From positions 1-58,753 of the forward strand of contig CAJOJO010000001.1 in NCBI GenBank assembly GCA_905235045.1: a DNA stretch of 58,753 nucleotides. The letters are read 5' to 3'. The stretch is from an uncultured Bacilli bacterium (GTDB lineage Bacteria > Bacillota_I > Bacilli_A > RF39 > UBA660). Each line of letters opens with the position of its first letter. Position 1 is the stretch's first letter. Below are positions 50,790 to 58,753 of the stretch, one piece after another. Under the pieces are notes generated by a model that had not been told where the DNA came from, searched no databases, and was given only the letters and a program-made list of their open reading frames with translations. A program made the translations under genes and the position numbers.

Positions 50790-51647
50790 TTACTTAATTC
50801 TTTTTGTATCTATTAATTTTTTAATACCAAGTACATTTTTATCTTTTGATAAAATACTAAGTTCTTTTCTTGCAGTAACATTTAATTTTTCTAATCTTTC
50901 GCTTTGTTTTATGTTATTATCAATCATACTAGCATTTAACACTTCTAAATTACTTAAAACTATTAAGTGCAAAATGTCGGTGTAATCTCTTATATTACCT
51001 TTTAAATTAGGATTTTTATTTCTCCATTCCTTAGCTGTTTGTCCAAATAAAGCAACATTTATTACATATGCTTCATCAGCATAAACAAATTGTTTTTGTT
51101 TATTTGTTAATATAGGAACAATATTATCTTTAATACTATTTGTGTGTATTTTATAGTTTGTCTTAGTAAGCATTCTCCTTACTGACCATTCTACTTCATT
51201 TTGATAATTCTCATTATATTTTAATCTTTCAAATTCCTTAATTAAATATAATTTAAATGCAGGATCTATCCAAGAAGCGAATTCTAATGCTATATCTGGA
51301 TGAGCAAATGTTCCGCCATCATACTTTCCTCTTTTGCTAATAAAACCTATCGCATTCGTTAAATTTATCCATCTAGATGGACTCATCGTAAAGGATTGAG
51401 TTGCTGATTCATTTTTAAAGTGGCGGGATTCCGCTACTTTAAAATTGTCGTTAAATAGTTCTTCCCACAACGAATAAAAATCATATGAACTTTTATTACT
51501 CATCCATTTAATTATGACTTCTCCTGGTTCTTCTGGATTCTTATATCTTGCTAAATCAGTTAATGAAATATAATCTTCATTATTAATTCTCATCACCCTA
51601 ACTTCATTTTCATTTACATTCATAATAGTTGTAATTTTATTTTCCAT
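50790..51647 (-). CDS. KilA-N domain protein
   Basis: YISLTDLARYKNP...IKWMSNKSSYDFYSLWEELFN...GGTFAHPDIALEFASWIDPAFKLYLIKEFERLK. Confidence 0.92.
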   Translation of the reverse strand: MENKITTIMNVNENEVRVMRINNEDYISLTDLARYKNPEEPGEVIIKWMSNKSSYDFYSLWEELFNDNFKVAESRHFKNESATQSFTMSPSRWINLTNAIGFISKRGKYDGGTFAHPDIALEFASWIDPAFKLYLIKEFERLKYNENYQNEVEWSVRRMLTKTNYKIHTNSIKDNIVPILTNKQKQFVYADEAYVINVALFGQTAKEWRNKNPNLKGNIRDYTDILHLIVLSNLEVLNASMIDNNIKQSERLEKLNVTARKELSILSKDKNVLGIKKLIDTKRIK

Positions 51648-51678
51648 ATTTTTCTCCTTTCTTTAGGTCAATACTCAT
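51637..51678 (-). CDS. putative 13-aa leader ORF overlapping the KilA-N start
   Basis: SD aaaggagg, ATG 51678, MSIDLKKGEKYGK*, stop inside KilA-N codons 3-4. Confidence 0.4.
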   Translation of the reverse strand: MSIDLKKGEKYGK

Positions 51679-51700
51679 ATATTTTTCCTCCTTTCTAAAC

Positions 51701-51732
51701 AAAAAAAGAGCATACTTTAAAAAAGTATACTC
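51701..51732 (-). terminator. intrinsic terminator in KilA-N 5' leader
   Basis: GAGTATACTTT-TTT-AAAGTATGCTC followed by T7 on minus strand. Confidence 0.75.
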
Positions 51733-51866
51733 CGCATCATGCATATTTCTATTTTGCCTTTAGAAATACACGTTATCGACCTATATTGTCATAATAGATA
51801 TCAGGCAAATTATCTAATACATTTACATTATATCATAGAATATAAAAAAGAGAAAAGTTTCTCTTT

Positions 51867-53510
51867 TTATCTAAATTTAACATTTAAATCTACTCTTGTA
51901 CTTATACCAGGTAATCTTCCATCTGATGTATATTGCCATATATCATATGTACCTTGGTATTCGCAAGTAGAGTTATATTGAGCTATCCAATTGATATTAC
52001 TTCTGATTCCTTCGCTTAATCTTGTATATGCATAGTTAACACCTGTATATACACCTACATTATATCCTGTTAAATTATTTTTAAAAGCATTAATCATTTC
52101 ATCATATGTTTCTTTAGTAATACCATTTGAATTAGCTACTTCAACACCATTATATTTTAAACTCCATCCTTCAATATCATAGAATACTCCTAGTGTTGGA
52201 TGAACATTATGATCAGTTAATACTTTTTTAAGTAAGTTTGCTTCATCTATTGCTTCATCTTTAGTTTCAGCATAACTAAACCAATATACTCCGTAAGGTA
52301 TTCCTAATCTTTCTAATGCTTGCATATTGTAATCTAATTGGCCATCAACTTGATTTGCATTACTACCAAATCCAGCTCTTAGAATAACACCATCAATATC
52401 AGCACTTCTTTTAACGTGATCCCAATCAATTATACCATTATGTTCAGAAACATCAATTATTTTTTTAACGTTTCTTCCAATTTCTCCTGATACTGTATTT
52501 ATTAATACTTTAGTACCACCATCATAATACCAAACAAAATTAGATTCAGTAACAGGTGCTTCACCACCTTTTTCAATCATTTTTATTTCTATTGCTTCTA
52601 ATCTTCTTGATTGACCTGTTGTTCCTGATATTTCACCATTTTTAACCCATTTTGTCCAACCAATATCTTGAACATGAGTACGATAGTATACATCATAATG
52701 ATTAGCCACTTCACCCTCTAAGATAATTTTAATTGCTTCTAATCTTAATGACATTCCTGTTGTTCCTGACATTGCACCATTACGAGACCAAGTTGACCAG
52801 CCTAAATTTTGAATATGTGTTTGATAAACAATATCGCCACTATATCTTGGGCTATTATAAGCAATATTAATAGCTTCCATTCTTAAACTTCTACCAGTTG
52901 TTCCAGATGTAGCTCCATTATATGTATAATTAGTCCAACCTATATTTTGAACATGCGTATTATATAAAACTTCAATAGGCTTTTCGTAATAATGATTCAT
53001 AACATTACCTGGAGCAGGTGCACCTTTTTCAACTAGGATTATTTGAATGGCTTCTAGTCTTAAAGCAAAACCAGCAGTACCAGCTTCTTCACCATTACGA
53101 GCCCAACCTAACCAGCCATAATTTTGAGCATGAACTTTATAATAAATATCATAGTGTTCTGCTAGTTCACCTGTTAGATTAATTCGAATAGCTTCTAATC
53201 TTAAACTTCTACCAGTTGTTCCAGCTATATTACCAGCGGTAACACTATCCATCCAACCTATATTTTGAACATGAACTTGGTAAGTTAATGTTCCTTCATA
53301 TCCATTATTATTTAAGTTAATTTTAATGGCTTCCATTCTTTTAGATTGACCAGTTGTCCCCGATATATCTTTAGAGGTTACTTCATTCATCCAACCTATA
53401 TCTTGAACGTGAGTTGAATAAGTTAGTGTTGGAGTATCAGCTTTTACTGTTATATTAAAGCCAAAAAACATAAATAAACCAATAATTAAGAATTTAATTT
53501 GTTTTTTCAT
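51867..53510 (-). CDS. secreted GH25 lysozyme with N-terminal ChW repeats
   Basis: signal peptide; six YxxHVQxxGW...SGTTGxSxRxEAIxI units; GH25 IDVSEHNGIIDWDHV...YDIEGWS. Confidence 0.95.
   Translation of the reverse strand: MKKQIKFLIIGLFMFFGFNITVKADTPTLTYSTHVQDIGWMNEVTSKDISGTTGQSKRMEAIKINLNNNGYEGTLTYQVHVQNIGWMDSVTAGNIAGTTGRSLRLEAIRINLTGELAEHYDIYYKVHAQNYGWLGWARNGEEAGTAGFALRLEAIQIILVEKGAPAPGNVMNHYYEKPIEVLYNTHVQNIGWTNYTYNGATSGTTGRSLRMEAINIAYNSPRYSGDIVYQTHIQNLGWSTWSRNGAMSGTTGMSLRLEAIKIILEGEVANHYDVYYRTHVQDIGWTKWVKNGEISGTTGQSRRLEAIEIKMIEKGGEAPVTESNFVWYYDGGTKVLINTVSGEIGRNVKKIIDVSEHNGIIDWDHVKRSADIDGVILRAGFGSNANQVDGQLDYNMQALERLGIPYGVYWFSYAETKDEAIDEANLLKKVLTDHNVHPTLGVFYDIEGWSLKYNGVEVANSNGITKETYDEMINAFKNNLTGYNVGVYTGVNYAYTRLSEGIRSNINWIAQYNSTCEYQGTYDIWQYTSDGRLPGISTRVDLNVKFR
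52530..53430 (-). repeat. six tandem ChW (clostridial hydrophobic W) repeats within the GH25 protein
   Basis: visible periodicity of about 45 aa in the translation; boundaries approximate. Confidence 0.85.
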
Positions 53511-53627
53511 TTTATCACCTCTTTTACATATAATATGATAACATATTTAAATGTATTGTTCAAATAAAATTAAAAAGAAATAGATTATTTCTTTTTTGGC
53601 ATATAGTATTAATTATATATTATTAAC

Positions 53628-56369
53628 TTACTGAATACTTAAGCGTGCTTTTTTTTGCTTAAACAAATTCTTTTCTTCTTTGCTAATGCATAGTTTTCCT
53701 AAATTAGTAATTGTTTTCTTAGAAAAATAATCTTTTCTAAATTCAATTCCTAATTTTTCAAATATCTGCTTTCGATATCTATTATTAATATCCTTAATAC
53801 ATGATAAATAGTTATTGATAAATTCTTTATCATTTGTATTTAGCACCGCTTCAATTACATCTGGTTTTTGTTTTTTATCTTTAAAAATAAATAATTTACT
53901 TGCACTTAGTCCTGATTTGTTGCAATAATTATATAAATAATCAATCATCTCTTGTGATACTTTATAGACAAAGCTATTATGAGACATAAAGAATTTTATA
54001 TATGAGACTCCTAATAATTCAAGTCTTTCTGGTTCGATAATTAGTTCTTTTTTTCTAAAGGTAAGTAATTCAACATATTTATCATAATGTCCACATTCAA
54101 ACATTTTTAAAAGCATGTTATCATTTAATAGCACATTTTTATTAGTTTCACTAATTTTATCTATTCCTTGATCTGAAACAAACGAGTATCTATTACATAT
54201 TTCTATATATTTTTGAATTTGATTATCATCGTCGCTATTAATTAGTTTTAAATATTTATTATCTAAAAGCGATGAATAGTAATCTATTTTATGAATAAAG
54301 TTTGTAAATTTTTCATAATCATCTAAGTTAATTTTCCTAATTGAATAATTGTAAATTTTTTTTACATCACTATCGTTAAGATTAATTCTTTGAAAGTCTA
54401 TCATGAAAAAGATTTCATAATACCTTTCCGGTAACAATGATTGATTTTTTGATAAATTCATTATTATTTCCATAATTTTTGTTTTAGATTGAGCGTTCAG
54501 TTGTTGAACAAATCTATTTACATAATCACTATTAATCTTGGACATATCAGTTAATTCATATAATACTGATATATTATCAATATAATTCATTTCCTCTATA
54601 CTAATTAAGTTATTATCATTAGAGAATAATCTTTTGAAAAATAACGAATCATTTTTAAATAATTTTACTAATTTTGTCCTTATAATATTTCTTTCTTCAG
54701 TTGATAATTCAATTAATTTAAGTTCTTTTTGACTAAAATAATCTTTCATTATTTCATTAAACAAACTTTTTTTTACCATATATATTTTTGATATGACATT
54801 ACTAAATTTTTCAAAATTATTTACTAAATCATATTGTTCTATTAGCGTATTCATAAACGTCTTTTTATTTAACGCGTATGCATTTTCAAGTAATCTTTGA
54901 TTCTCGAAAATAACACTTGGAAAAAAGTTAGGATCTAATTTTTTACTTAATAATTTTTTGATATCATCATCTGATAAATGTGCGATTGAATCTTTAAGTT
55001 GCGAATTAAACTCATTAAAAAATATTGAGTTATATACATTCAACTCATATATATTAAATGACCTTTTACTTCTAGGAAATTTAAAAAAGTAATACATATA
55101 ATCAATCGCTATATATTTTTTAATTATTCCATCTTTAATAATTTCCTTTTCTTTATTTTTTAACTCAGTTATATTAATTAATTCTGTATCATTAGTGTAT
55201 TCGATTAATATTTTATTTATAAGGTTATTATCGCTAATTAATTTTTTATATAATCCATTCCATTCATCTTCTAAATATGCAATATACAAGCATTTATAAA
55301 AATCTATAACTTCTACTCCAGAGCTCTTTGCTGATTCATATAAAGACATGGCAAAATTATATCGGTGTTTAATATCCCTAATACTAATATCTTTTCCTAA
55401 ATATAGGTATCGCCATTTATCAACATTTTTGACGTTTGGTGTAGGAACACCTTCTGGTTTACTATTTTTTTTATATCTTAATAAATTTATAACTATTGCA
55501 TCATAGTCATAAATGCTTACTTTATTTAAATTTAGAATAAAATCAAAAACCTTTTCATATATATCTTTAGTTTTAGAACTATTTTTATATTTATATGCCG
55601 GCTTGATAGCAATAATAAAAACTACATTCTTATCAATCAATTTATAAAATTTATAAAATTCTTTTATATAGTTAATTACAACTTCATTATTTTCATATCT
55701 ATCTAATTCTTCCAAACATATGATAAGTTTCTTATTTTTATTCTTTTTTTTTGAAAAATATTCATCAATTATTTCAACATATAAATCTTTTGTATCATTT
55801 TCATCTATACTTCGTAATGTATCATCACGTCTGAATGCTATGAGTGGTTTACATAGCATAATACAAAAAATCGTTAAAAGTGCTAGTAAAAAGTAAAAAA
55901 TAATTTGGTTTATATCATTATTAAACAAACTAATTAATTCAAATTTATTAAAAAAAACCATTAAATAAAATGAAAATAAAATAATCACAAAAGCAACATA
56001 TCGTTTCTTGCCTTTTATGTCAAATAAACCATAATTTTTATCAAGCATTTTTTTATAGTAATTACTACTTTTAATACTTAATTTATTAATTAGTTGATGA
56101 AGAAAAATATTATGAATACCCATTTTATCTTGATTATTAGTTTTATTATTACAATTCCATAAATTTATTGAGATAATTTCATAATTTTTATTTTCACTTT
56201 TGTTAAGCATTTCAATTAGGGAACTTTTACCTGTTCCAAAGTCTGAGACTAAACCTATAAATTTTGATCCATTATTTATTGCTGATTTTAAAGCTACTTT
56301 ATATGAATCAAAACCTATAATATCTTTATCCGCAGTTCCTTCAATAAAATAATAATTTTTTTCGTTCAT
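53628..56369 (-). CDS. YobI/KAP-like P-loop NTPase with two TM segments
   Basis: Walker A GLVSDFGTGKSSLIEML, Walker B KLIICLEELDRYENNEVV; TMs VAFVIILFSFYLMVFF and IIFYFLLALLTIFCIML. Confidence 0.85.
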   Translation of the reverse strand: MNEKNYYFIEGTADKDIIGFDSYKVALKSAINNGSKFIGLVSDFGTGKSSLIEMLNKSENKNYEIISINLWNCNNKTNNQDKMGIHNIFLHQLINKLSIKSSNYYKKMLDKNYGLFDIKGKKRYVAFVIILFSFYLMVFFNKFELISLFNNDINQIIFYFLLALLTIFCIMLCKPLIAFRRDDTLRSIDENDTKDLYVEIIDEYFSKKKNKNKKLIICLEELDRYENNEVVINYIKEFYKFYKLIDKNVVFIIAIKPAYKYKNSSKTKDIYEKVFDFILNLNKVSIYDYDAIVINLLRYKKNSKPEGVPTPNVKNVDKWRYLYLGKDISIRDIKHRYNFAMSLYESAKSSGVEVIDFYKCLYIAYLEDEWNGLYKKLISDNNLINKILIEYTNDTELINITELKNKEKEIIKDGIIKKYIAIDYMYYFFKFPRSKRSFNIYELNVYNSIFFNEFNSQLKDSIAHLSDDDIKKLLSKKLDPNFFPSVIFENQRLLENAYALNKKTFMNTLIEQYDLVNNFEKFSNVISKIYMVKKSLFNEIMKDYFSQKELKLIELSTEERNIIRTKLVKLFKNDSLFFKRLFSNDNNLISIEEMNYIDNISVLYELTDMSKINSDYVNRFVQQLNAQSKTKIMEIIMNLSKNQSLLPERYYEIFFMIDFQRINLNDSDVKKIYNYSIRKINLDDYEKFTNFIHKIDYYSSLLDNKYLKLINSDDDNQIQKYIEICNRYSFVSDQGIDKISETNKNVLLNDNMLLKMFECGHYDKYVELLTFRKKELIIEPERLELLGVSYIKFFMSHNSFVYKVSQEMIDYLYNYCNKSGLSASKLFIFKDKKQKPDVIEAVLNTNDKEFINNYLSCIKDINNRYRKQIFEKLGIEFRKDYFSKKTITNLGKLCISKEEKNLFKQKKARLSIQ

Positions 56370-56388
56370 TTATTCACATCCTTACTAC

Positions 56389-56430
56389 AAAAAAAGCGCA
56401 GTACAAAATATCTAAGCCTGTACTAGCGCT
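56389..56430 (-). terminator. intrinsic terminator in 5' leader of the NTPase gene
   Basis: AGCGCtAGTAC...GTACTGCGCT followed by T7 on minus strand. Confidence 0.7.
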
Positions 56431-56440
56431 TTCTGCCTAC

Positions 56441-56469
56441 ATATTAACAAATATGTCGATTTTTGTCAA
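56441..56469 (-). promoter_or_regulatory. promoter TTGACA-N17-TAATAT for the NTPase leader
   Basis: hexamers at 56464-56469 and 56441-56446, 17-bp spacer. Confidence 0.7.
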
Positions 56470-56518
56470 TAAAAAAGAAATAATTAATTATTTCTTTTTT
56501 TAATCATCCAATTATTCA

Positions 56519-56794
56519 CTATTTTCTTTGTAAGCTTAATAGATTATCTAATGTAGTATGATTTGGAACACTTTTAACAAATTTCTCGTTATTTTTACTA
56601 ATAGCAGGTACCACATATGGACCATATATTGTTCCGACAACAATGCTTTTAGGATTTGATATCAAATAATCATAAATATTTTCCTTTTTATACCAACCAT
56701 TAGTAGTATTAGTAAGATATATTTGATCAATTTCTAATAGATTGTTCGAATATGCACAACCGTTTTTCATCTTAATAGCTTGAGCTATAATCAT
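56519..56794 (-). CDS. small DUF3892-like protein (91 aa from ATG 56794; in-frame upstream ATG at 56857)
   Basis: SD gaaaggagg before ATG 56794; C-terminal KFVKSVPNHTTLDNLLSL resembles the DUF3892 ending. Confidence 0.5.
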   Translation of the reverse strand: MIIAQAIKMKNGCAYSNNLLEIDQIYLTNTTNGWYKKENIYDYLISNPKSIVVGTIYGPYVVPAISKNNEKFVKSVPNHTTLDNLLSLQRK

Positions 56795-56891
56795 AGTACT
56801 TCCTCCTTTCTCTAATTCAGAGAGTATGAAGCAAATGTAAACTTTCAAAATAACCATTGTATTCCGAGTAAAAAAATGCTATGATTATATT

Positions 56892-56965
56892 AGAAGTTAT
56901 GTCGTATGCTTCTATGCTCTCATTTTTTGAGGGATAACAGTTTGTTGCAGCAAACTGTTTTTTTA
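56892..56965 (+). ncRNA. candidate small antisense RNA, about 74 nt
   Basis: promoter TTGTAT-N17-TATGAT (56857-56885) and strong terminator acagtttgttgcagcaaactgttttttt (56937-56965); no ORF. Confidence 0.55.
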
Positions 56966-56978
56966 TACCCTTAAGCAC

Positions 56979-57007
56979 ATAGTATCATTAAAAAGTAAAT
57001 AAATCAA
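56979..57007 (-). promoter_or_regulatory. promoter TTGATT-N17-TACTAT for the 56519..56794 gene
   Basis: hexamers on minus strand with 17-bp spacer. Confidence 0.5.
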
Positions 57008-57071
57008 GCTTATTTAGTAAAAAAATACATAAATTTGTTCGTTTGCTAAATTTATGTTAATAAAATATGAT

Positions 57072-57105
57072 AAAAAAATCTCTGGTCCATACAGGATCCA
57101 GAGCT
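57072..57105 (-). terminator. intrinsic terminator (ctctggatcctgtatggaccagagattttttt)
   Basis: 6-bp CTCTGG/CCAGAG stem then T7 on minus strand. Confidence 0.7.
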
Positions 57106-57176
57106 TAACTACATATTAAATATATAACTTAATTACTAAAATTGCAAGTACTTTTTAATAATTTACAGATTTCATA

Positions 57177-57320
57177 GATATTTTTTAGTTTTTAAAGCTA
57201 AATGTAAAAACTTGATAAACAAGCCTACACTTGAACTTTTATCAACATAGTAACAAGCAACATTGTTTTTACCAAACAATTCTATCAATTTATGTAGTTC
57301 TTTTTCACTTATCTATGTCT
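57177..57320 (-). pseudogene. short ORF remnant, possibly from a glycan-related gene
   Basis: in-frame SEKELHKLIELFGKNNVACYYVDKSSSVGLFIKFLHLALKTKKYL* without clear start. Confidence 0.4.
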
Positions 57321-57338
57321 ATTTATTCTAATACTACA

Positions 57339-58157
57339 CTATTCATCTATATAATTACTTAAATCAACATTTATAATTCCATGTGTCTTTCTTTTTTCAA
57401 CTGGTGGTAATTCCATATAATTATTATAATAATGAGTTAAATAGTCTTTATAGTTTTCTATAGTACTAAATTGTTCATCTTCAAACAAAATATTAGTATA
57501 ACAATCAAAGTAATTTTTATGAATATACTCTTTATCATGGTATATAAATCCAAAGTTAACCACTGTATCACTATCATTATATTTTGTTAGCCATTTATAT
57601 TGTTTCTTCATCATTGCTTTTTTAGGAACAAAAAATAATGGAATTCTAACTAAATTATATATAACTTTCTTTATAAATGAAACGTCACTATAATAACCCC
57701 CATATTTAAGTAGCATCAATGTTTCTAATCTTGTTACCTTTTTTGCTTGCTTTTTTCTTTTATTGATATCATTAGGTGCACCATCTAAAATAAAGATATC
57801 TAATTGAATACCGAATTTAAACTTAAAATTTTTATAATTTTCACTATTGTTATATAAACCATGCTTAACAATTCTTGGAATTATACATCCGTAATACTTA
57901 TTTGTTTCAACCGATAAAAAATCAAATTCATCTTTATTTAATTCCTTATCAACTACTTTTAAAAATTTTTCATATTCTTCTCTCATGATAAGAACATCAA
58001 TATCATCATCCCATGGAATAAATCCTTTATGTCTTACCGCGCCTAACAATGTACCATAACCAATGGAATACTTTATACTATATTTATCACAAATTCTTTT
58101 AAACTCTTTTAAAATTTCATAACTTATTTTTTGAACTATTTTTAATTTATTTTCCAT
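57339..58157 (-). CDS. LicD-family phosphotransferase
   Basis: FKRICDKYSIKYSIGYGTLLGAVRHKGFIPWDDDIDVLIMREEYEKF. Confidence 0.93.
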   Translation of the reverse strand: MENKLKIVQKISYEILKEFKRICDKYSIKYSIGYGTLLGAVRHKGFIPWDDDIDVLIMREEYEKFLKVVDKELNKDEFDFLSVETNKYYGCIIPRIVKHGLYNNSENYKNFKFKFGIQLDIFILDGAPNDINKRKKQAKKVTRLETLMLLKYGGYYSDVSFIKKVIYNLVRIPLFFVPKKAMMKKQYKWLTKYNDSDTVVNFGFIYHDKEYIHKNYFDCYTNILFEDEQFSTIENYKDYLTHYYNNYMELPPVEKRKTHGIINVDLSNYIDE

Positions 58158-58280
58158 ATCATAATACACCTTTCATAATCGATATTTTAATTATAACATT
58201 TATCAAAAATTATATCAATTATAGTTGACTACTACTTGTTTTTCATTTATAATATATATCATTAATTATGAGGTGATTTT

Positions 58281-58753
58281 ATGGATAAAAATTACTGGGA
58301 AGAATACTATAAAAAAAATGTTGCCCCAACAGTTCCTTCATCATTTGCTGAATTTTGTTTGCCAAAATTTGAAAAGGGCAATATATTGTTAGAAATTGGT
58401 TGTGGTAATGGTAGAGATAGTATTTTCTTTGCTCAAAATAAAATTAATGTAATAGCGATTGATCAATCTGGAGAGGAAATTAAAAAATTAAAAAAAATAA
58501 ATATTCCTAACGTTGATTTTAGAGCAGCTGATATGGTTTATGATAAAGAATTATATATACCTAACTCTAATGATTATGTTTATAGTCGTTTTACATTACA
58601 TGCTATTAGTGAAAAAGAACAATTAATGGTTATGAAAAATGTTTATGAATCATTGAAAAAGGGTGGACTATTTTTGATTGAAGTAAGAAGCACAAAAGAT
58701 GAAATATTTGGTAAAGGTGAAAAAGTTGATAAAAATGCCTATGTATACGAAGG
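58281..58753 (+). CDS. class I SAM-dependent methyltransferase, runs off window end
   Basis: MDKNYWEEYYKKNVAPTVPSSFAEFC...NILLEIGCGNGRDSIFFAQ...SNDYVYSRFTLHAI; SD gaggtgat. Confidence 0.88.
   Translation, partial: MDKNYWEEYYKKNVAPTVPSSFAEFCLPKFEKGNILLEIGCGNGRDSIFFAQNKINVIAIDQSGEEIKKLKKINIPNVDFRAADMVYDKELYIPNSNDYVYSRFTLHAISEKEQLMVMKNVYESLKKGGLFLIEVRSTKDEIFGKGEKVDKNAYVYE

Noticed and set aside
51867-53510. repeat periodicity considered as CRISPR or DNA-level repeats
   Set aside because: explained by protein-level ChW repeats in one ORF; no CRISPR array or cas gene seen in the window
1-58753. tRNA or rRNA genes
   Set aside because: no cloverleaf/TTCGANNC-containing tRNA or rRNA segment recognised by eye; tRNAscan-SE/Infernal would be decisive

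Overview
AT-rich chromosomal segment from a low-GC, spore-former-related Firmicute (Bacilli-like), read as genetic code 11. Most of it is ordinary housekeeping: recG, rubrerythrin, rodA/ftsW-type, def, rpoE-argS-DUF1934, PBP1A-type, ezrA-like, rpsD with a leader, spo0A, tpiA, pgk, nrdDG, spoVIF-like, spoIVA, der, engB, uppP, pcrA. Accessory content consists of a RelB/YafQ-type toxin-antitoxin pair, a decayed spore-surface (collagen-like/glycosyltransferase) locus, an exopolysaccharide cluster, secreted lysozymes and a nuclease, and a phage-flavoured island at about 49.9-57.1 kb (BRO, KilA-N, a YobI/KAP-like NTPase and a small DUF3892-like gene with a predicted antisense RNA). The observations I rank highest are: (1) NrdD appears split, with the glycyl-radical tail encoded by a separate, unannotated 54-aa coupled ORF; (2) a membrane protein whose cytosolic domain looks like a metal-ligand-less phosphoglycerate mutase (GpmI) fused to extracellular domains shared with a nearby pseudopilin; (3) the YobI/KAP-like NTPase gene has a consensus promoter followed directly by an intrinsic terminator before the start codon; (4) a predicted antisense RNA lies opposite the 5'UTR of a small accessory gene. 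All family calls come from reading the sequence; no database search was run.
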